Assembly: GCA_963169105.1 (NCBI GenBank)
Contig: OY720636.1
Span: 121,600,188-121,664,187, forward strand
DNA: 64,000 nucleotides
Direction: 5' to 3'
Source: Ceriagrion tenellum
Taxonomy: Eukaryota; Arthropoda; Insecta; Odonata; Coenagrionidae
The translations under genes were made by a program, and so were the position numbers. Below the pieces are notes generated by a model that made no database searches, was not told the origin of the DNA, and was given only the letters and a program-made list of their open reading frames with translations. Of the stretch, positions 58,001 through 64,000 are shown piece after piece. Within the stretch, counting starts at the first letter, position 1. Each line of letters begins with the position of its first letter.

Positions 58001-61000
58001 AAAATCCAATACGAGACATAATTTTTTTCTTCTTGGTTCCGACATGTAGACACTTTCATGATAAGTTTACAATTATTTTGTTGAGGTGAAATGCATTCTC
58101 ACTCACTCACTCACCGTTAACTCACCGAAGCTGGAATTTCCAAAAAGACACACTGAAGTAAATAATATCCTGCTCACAAGCTGTGGATATCAAACAAATT
58201 TGGAACAGCCCGGAAATTATGAAATTAAAAATGTCACCATGGTCACATTACTTCAGGCACTATCCAAAGTATATTTCGAGGTATTTATTAATCGAGCATC
58301 CACATATAACTGTGGAGGAGTACTCTAACGATGAACTCAAGACTATCCAAGAAAATAATGCCGCTTAACTGGACTAATTTGGCCAAGAAAGAATTAAAAA
58401 GCTAGTATTATTTCACAGCCATGTGATTTCAACAAAAGCCACCGGAGATATTCCTCAGTTTACGACAAAGAATGGAGCTGCTGCAGATCAAATACATCCA
58501 AATGTCATAAAAATGATTATATCAGTGGAATCAATCTGACGCGATATGATTTACCTATCACAATTCCATTTTGGCGCATCACTAACGTGGCAAATTTTTA
58601 TCAATGCGGAGTTCACATCTAGCATTTTCCTTTACAATTTAGGAAACTTAAAAAGATAAATCTAATATAAAAGCATATAATATACAGAGAATTTGTCTAA
58701 AGTTCTTCTTCGTGAACAGAAAAGGTGCTAGCTATGATTGTGTTAGAAGAGTAAGATTGTGTGTGCTAAGAGAAAGAACTAAGAGAACTAGGATGTCTTA
58801 GTCCACGACAGAAGCAAGTTCACCCAGCTCTAAGCGAAGTGTTAAGCTTCTTTTAATTTGCTAAAAGGCATTAAAAATAGATAACTCGAACAACCATCTC
58901 CAAACCTAAGGTGAATATGTACAATGGAAGCGGATTACGACCCTTTGTGTTATCCTCAGCTCCAGCGATTAGATATTTTTCCTGGGGATTGGAAAAACTC
59001 GTAAAATTTAGAGTAAAGCTTGGACTGGGGTGCTTACTCGTGCAACGCGCAGATGTTAAGTGGAATAAGACTGCGTTGCACTTCAGAGCACGGGGGTAAA
59101 ACCATAGCGAGAGAGACAGGGGCTTTTCAAAACGAAATCTTCTCTGGCTACGACCCTTAGTTTCGCGAAGAATAACAATTCATACCTTGTTATGTATGAT
59201 TTCGGCAAAGAGAGCGGCCTTTTTCTGTTTACTTTAGGATAGCGTGGCAAATGGATGCAATGGAATGCACGACGCACATCTGCATTCACCTTCCTCTCTC
59301 TCCCAGTGAGTTAATGCGTTTTGTTCGTGCAGGTTTCCACTTAAAGAGCTAAGCGCGGTCCAAACCATCATCCCGACTATCTTTTGATAACACTAAGACA
59401 ACAAAACGCACGCTCTGCGCCTCCGAGAATATAAATACAGAGGAACTGCAAGAGTTTTAGCAGAAAAAATTACAAGAAGTGAACCGAATATGAGTAAGAT
59501 ACTACGTATTACACTCTCTTGTTGCTTAAATAAATTGTATTTGATTACACAAAAATCTGCCGAGTAGACCACAAAATTATCCGGAAATGTTGCGAGGAAA
59601 CACCTTTAAAATAACATAGCTCAAATATTTGTGGTATTCCTCTACTTATTGTGTCAAAAATTTGCCAGGCCCCAAGTAAACTTGCACACGGGACTAACAC
59701 CAAACTGGCATATCTCCTTTAGTCATTACTTTAATTTACATCTGCAAATGATTACCATAGATGGAGCTATATGTGGCTCATTTATTAAAGGTAACTGGTG
59801 TAAATAATAATAATAAATGATACATTATTTGCTGAAAAATATGTAATATGGCATTTTGAGATAACTATTTCTAGCCAAATAGAGGGGTAAAAAGCGTATT
59901 CTCAAATACTTACTCTGATACATAAGTAAAATTCAATAATTTATTTTGATTAATATATGCTCACATCATAGGATCTTGTCGATGTAAATCATAACAAACG
60001 AGAGATGATAAATTAAGCACTAATTCCATTAGTCTACAAGACCGATTAATTGTACCTGGCCTAATATTTTAGCCATTTTACTAAATTCTGGTGACTGATA
60101 AAAAGTCTTAGCGCCACCGGATAATAAAAAAGATAAACAATTTTCATGGCTTAAGTGACCCCTAAATAAATAGCGAATTAATGGAAAAGGACAATTTTAG
60201 ATCTTCCTACATGCACTGAAACATTCGCATTAGAGGCATAGAGGAGTTGCCAGGACATGTCCCCAGTACTCGTCTCAAACATTTTGAAAAAATCATTTCA
60301 AAGCTCCGCATCTTCCATTCGCCTGAGTATCGACACTGCCCCCGCTGAAAGTTTTCTTTTTTTAAAGAGGACATTTTTAAAAGGATGCCACATTTTTTTC
60401 TTCGTACGTGTCAAAAACCTTTTTTTGTACAAAGGTTATTTTTTTGCATCCATGGAATGCTTTGGAAAATGACAAATGCGGCCTCGGATGCGACCAGCCG
60501 AGTGTCACAAATCCCCGTTCCAATAACGAAGAGGAGTCGAGGAAATTGGGTCAAGCATTCATCCCTGCCGTATCCGCCTCCGTGAATGCGATAGCACCAA
60601 TTTTCGTTCTTAAATAACGAAAAAACAAAAACTCAATGCTTAGGGAAGAGAAGAAGTTAACATATGAAATTCGTGTGCAGAGTTTCAATTTCCACCGTCG
60701 AATGTCATCAGCTCACACTGACAGATCGCTTTTAAACCTTTAATACGATCGACCAATTATAAAAAATGACTGAATCTGAGGATAACGTACTTTTTACTAA
60801 AATATTATTGTTACAATTATGAACAGAACTTGTAAAACACAGTTAATATTTGGAGTTGTAATATTTAAGTCTACAATGATAGCTCTAATTTGTGGCCTTC
60901 ATACTGAAATAATACTTGGGTTTAACATTCTTTTTCCTGGAATCACTAGTCCTGAAGTTAAAAATTTGACCCGAAGAATCTCTCCGTCAAATTACAAAAT

Positions 61001-62814
61001 ATACTGAAAAACATCTGATTCTGCATTTCTAAAACAGAATATATTTTCTTTAATTTTTTACGACGAAAAAGCAATCTGTGAAAGTTGACAGCAGTCGACT
61101 ATTACAGGGCCATTTAATGATGTATTAGATATGTTATCATAGCATTTTCATTATTCTCTTTCTACCGACTAGTCTCAATTTTATCCTTTTCCAGCAAATT
61201 ATTATTACCACACGTAGTAAACATTAGCGAAACAAGTCCCACTATACATGGTGGTATTGAGTGTTGAACTTTAAACTTTGTCATTTTGGTAAGCTCATCC
61301 ATATTTAGACCACGTGGATTAATTATGTTTTTAGCGGATTTAGTCCATGGACTGCTCTCAAGGATGGAAGTTTTCCGTCTTACTGAGCCGATTATACATT
61401 TACGGACTGAAACTAATCCAAATCTTAATCTAAATTCCCACGCCATCAAGGTTAAGCAACCAAACCTCATTGTCATCAGTTTTAATAGCTTGGGAAGTTA
61501 TACCATATCAGATTTACAAATTTATTCCTCTTAGAATTATTTTTGGACAGTTATTATTTATAACTCGCATATACGAATTTTAAAAATGCGGGCACACCTT
61601 CTCATTTAATTTAATTATTACTTCCGGAGGGTTGGTTTGTCTTGAGGGCAGGTATATTCGAAATTTGGCAACGGGTCCCACACCTATGAGAGAGGGACTG
61701 CGCAGTATTCCTCCGCTTCCTCGGCTCTCTTTTAATTTTCAGAAGCGAGCTACACCACCCACCATGGGCACGCATATGGACGCACGCCTGGTATCCCACC
61801 CGCGGTCACTCTTGCAACTCTTGATCCATAATTGCGCCGGGAATCCCTTTATACTTCCTTTGCCGCTACCCTAATTCTTCGTGCCCGATCAATCTATTTC
61901 CTTCCAATTACCCGCATTTCTGAAACGACTTATTCGGGGGGTGGGGGGGTGGGAACGCAGAGGGGAAAATGGTATTGAACAGTCGACCACTCCTATCTCC
62001 CCTCCCGACAGAAACGTATCCACGCTCCATTAACCAGCTCTTCCATTCACTCATCCCCCTTTCCTCCTTCCTCCTCTCGCACTCTCTCACATCAAATACC
62101 ATCAAAAATCGATGAGACCTTCAAGTTCCAAAACTCGAACTGCGCGTACATAGCAAACATGGTGTGGTAATAGTCACGCACAAGAGAGCGCGTATACAAT
62201 GATAAAATGAAGACATTCGCCAAAAAGAAATACATTGATCTCAATGTGATTCAGACCCTAACGCTTATAACATATTCACCTACTCGTCTCTCTATCTGTT
62301 GTCATCACTCGCCGTCGTTGCAGCTGGACCTAATCACATTTTTAATATCAATTAATTTCATCCTTGGTATTTTTTCCAAAATTTGAATAAATATTCCTAG
62401 AATTACATTGCATTGAATTACTTTTCTACTCTCTCAGTGGTATGGTACTTTTTTTACGACACTTATAGGGTGCGGGAGTTTTCCTGCAAAGAGTTTCTTA
62501 AGTAAGAATGGAGCCAAATTCCACATTTTCTCCTCCATTAATTTATCATTCTCATCAGCTCCATTCCGTGTTTGCTATTAAGTGTGACTTATTCTGCAAA
62601 GTTACGGTGACATGTATATTACCTACGCCAATGCTTTCCCGGACAGAAAACAAGATGATGGATTAGCTACTGAACTCGGATCTCTACTTTGCATATTTGT
62701 GTCCGTGGGAAAATTTCGAGACAGCTTGGGATGAGAGAACCAATATCTTATGTAAAGATATGAAGATAAGAATTCTAGACAAAGAAGCTGATACGAAGGA
62801 TATTACTGCACACG
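55007..62814. other. Long stretch without a recognisable gene
   Basis: No gene, RNA or mobile element was recognised. GC-richer pockets lie at 55280-55780, 57200-57300 and 61650-62100 (with a G-rich run near 61937-61951). Open frames are short and occur in overlapping opposing pairs. A 10-bp inverted repeat TCATTTATTA/TAATAAATGA lies at about 59779-59819. Confidence 0.5.
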
Positions 62815-63039
62815 CATTGGAATCTGGAAATAAGGAGGGACAATAGAAGGTGGCAGTAAAGTGAAAGCGTTTGAGACGTGGGAAAGAGAGGTGGTGCAGG
62901 GACAGAAATGGAAGTACTAGGCAGGATGGGTGAGGAGAGAACTTTGCGGGAGAAAATTAAGAAGAGGGTCGACGAAGTGAATAAAGCACGAGGTAAGAAA
63001 GAGCATGTAACATTGAAGGTAATGAGAGAAATGGGTTAA
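62815..63039 (+). pseudogene. LINE ORF2 C-terminal fragment
   Basis: The plus strand reads VKAFETWERE from 62861. After a frame change it reads EVLGRMGEERTLREKIKKRV (from 62911) to a TAA at 63037-63039. The combination '(L/K)AFE(x)W' followed by 'EEVL...GEER(T/S)L...I(x)(x)R' is typical of the region after the reverse transcriptase in arthropod LINEs. The left limit (about 62815) is uncertain. At least one frameshift near 62900 makes it non-functional. It appears to be a different family from the copies at 35.6 and 44 kb. Confidence 0.6.
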
Positions 63040-64000
63040 TGAAGGGATTAAAAAACGAACCACGTTGGAGAAGCAGAAAACGTTAAAAAAATAAAATCCA
63101 AACTAGTATAAAGTTGACGAGAAATTCCATTCCATCTTTCGCAGCGGAAGTGAGATGGAGTCCATGGCTACTATGTTGGATCGCAAAACATAATGACTGG
63201 TGAGGAAGGTAGAGAAAAGACTGGTGAATGGCCTGAGCCTCGGAATGTGCGGTGCGGGGTCACAAGGGTTAAAGTTCCGTTTGTGTAGATTTTCTAACAC
63301 CACGGGGCTCTAATATCATCGCTTATTAGTACCATTCAATGTAAAAGGATAGCGCTTGAACCCTCTATGGACGAGCAGGTCAAATTTATTACGTTTTAAA
63401 ATCATTGAAATATCTCCTTTCTAAGAGGCGGTGCCATTTAGTTGCTGGGCTAGACAGAATTAAACGATTCGGATTAAGAGTGTGGAGAGTTGCGTCTCTT
63501 TCCGCGGCTTGTCAAACAATTTAAATAGATGAATGTGTCATGCTAATTACTGACAGTGGCATACCTGGTGGAGCTCTGAAATATATAGTTTCAGCAGTCA
63601 TATGGAGAAAAAATTGGGAAACTTTAAAAAAAGGTACGTTAAGAAAGTAATGTTGAATTATATCTTGTAGAAATATTATTATGTAAAGTATTGTTTTTAA
63701 TTAAAAATATACCTTACAAATACGTCACATTTAAAATAAATGTTATTATAAATAAATGACAATTTTTAAAATTCTGAAATAGCACTTTAAAATACTAATT
63801 TAGTAGCAGTATTTTTTTATGCTGATGTTTTATTATTCCGTCCATACAGGGCTGAGGTTAGCTAAGAATATATTTATAAAAATAAACATTCATCGTAAAG
63901 CCGTATACTATAAGTATTTCATAAATATAAACAGGAGGGAATAAAAAGTGGGAAGACTTGCAGTAAACTTTATGGTCTCTTTCGTGGAATGTTCACCAAA
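63040..64000. other. AT-rich end of the window
   Basis: No gene or element was recognised. The last 400 bases are very AT-rich with several AATAAA-like words. Confidence 0.5.

Overview
This window looks like animal nuclear DNA, most likely from an arthropod (probably an insect) with a large, repeat-rich genome. The reasons are the AT-rich background with scattered GC-richer pockets, the absence of any long intact host gene, fragments of non-LTR retrotransposons (LINEs), and a Penelope-like element with a GIY-YIG endonuclease. I cannot name the species. I found no exon, tRNA, rRNA or other host gene that I can firmly identify, so the window reads as intergenic or long-intron DNA. The best candidate for host gene structure is a very CpG-rich island at about 28.4-29.3 kb that could be a promoter and first exon.

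The supportable content is mobile-element debris. (1) LINE fragments: 2240-2440 (-), 11926-12498 (-), 21899-23866 (-, reverse transcriptase with catalytic motifs intact but 5'-truncated), 35481-35703 (-), 36178-36235 (-), 43918-44616 (+) and about 62815-63039 (+). (2) A compact Penelope-like element at 18676-19508 (-), with a 16-bp target-site duplication, perfect 94-bp inverted arms and the GIY-YIG tail of its ORF. (3) Short non-autonomous foldback elements at 5004-5237, 10690-10885, about 11012-11189, 46502-46733 and 50150-50328, plus a probable one-armed member at 46901-47009. (4) Three short elements with inverted ends at 25464-26009, 37642-37885 and 38143-38350.

The most interesting result is that groups 2 and 3 appear to be one system. 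Each has the order: target duplication, inverted arm, arm, single-copy tail of about 33-56 bp, target duplication. The tails are related in sequence. At or near the arm-centre junction sits a hammerhead-ribozyme-like core: CTGANGA, one unpaired base, helix II, GAAAC, then a very short helix III that is self-complementary in the foldback copies, and a cleavage-type residue. Helix II differs in sequence between copies but remains base-paired. This fits a family of ribozyme-bearing, inverted-arm, non-autonomous Penelope-like retroelements. The Penelope copy at 18.7-19.5 kb shows the type of autonomous partner, although its own reverse transcriptase has been lost.

Everything else is AT-rich sequence with short open frames on both strands, simple repeats and a few small hairpins. 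GC-rich pockets (for example 1.4-1.8, 3.0-3.4, 11.6-11.9, 13.2-13.7, 34.6-34.9, 48.0-48.4, 49.4-49.9 and 54.5-55.0 kb) give overlapping open frames on opposite strands, as chance does, and I do not call them genes.
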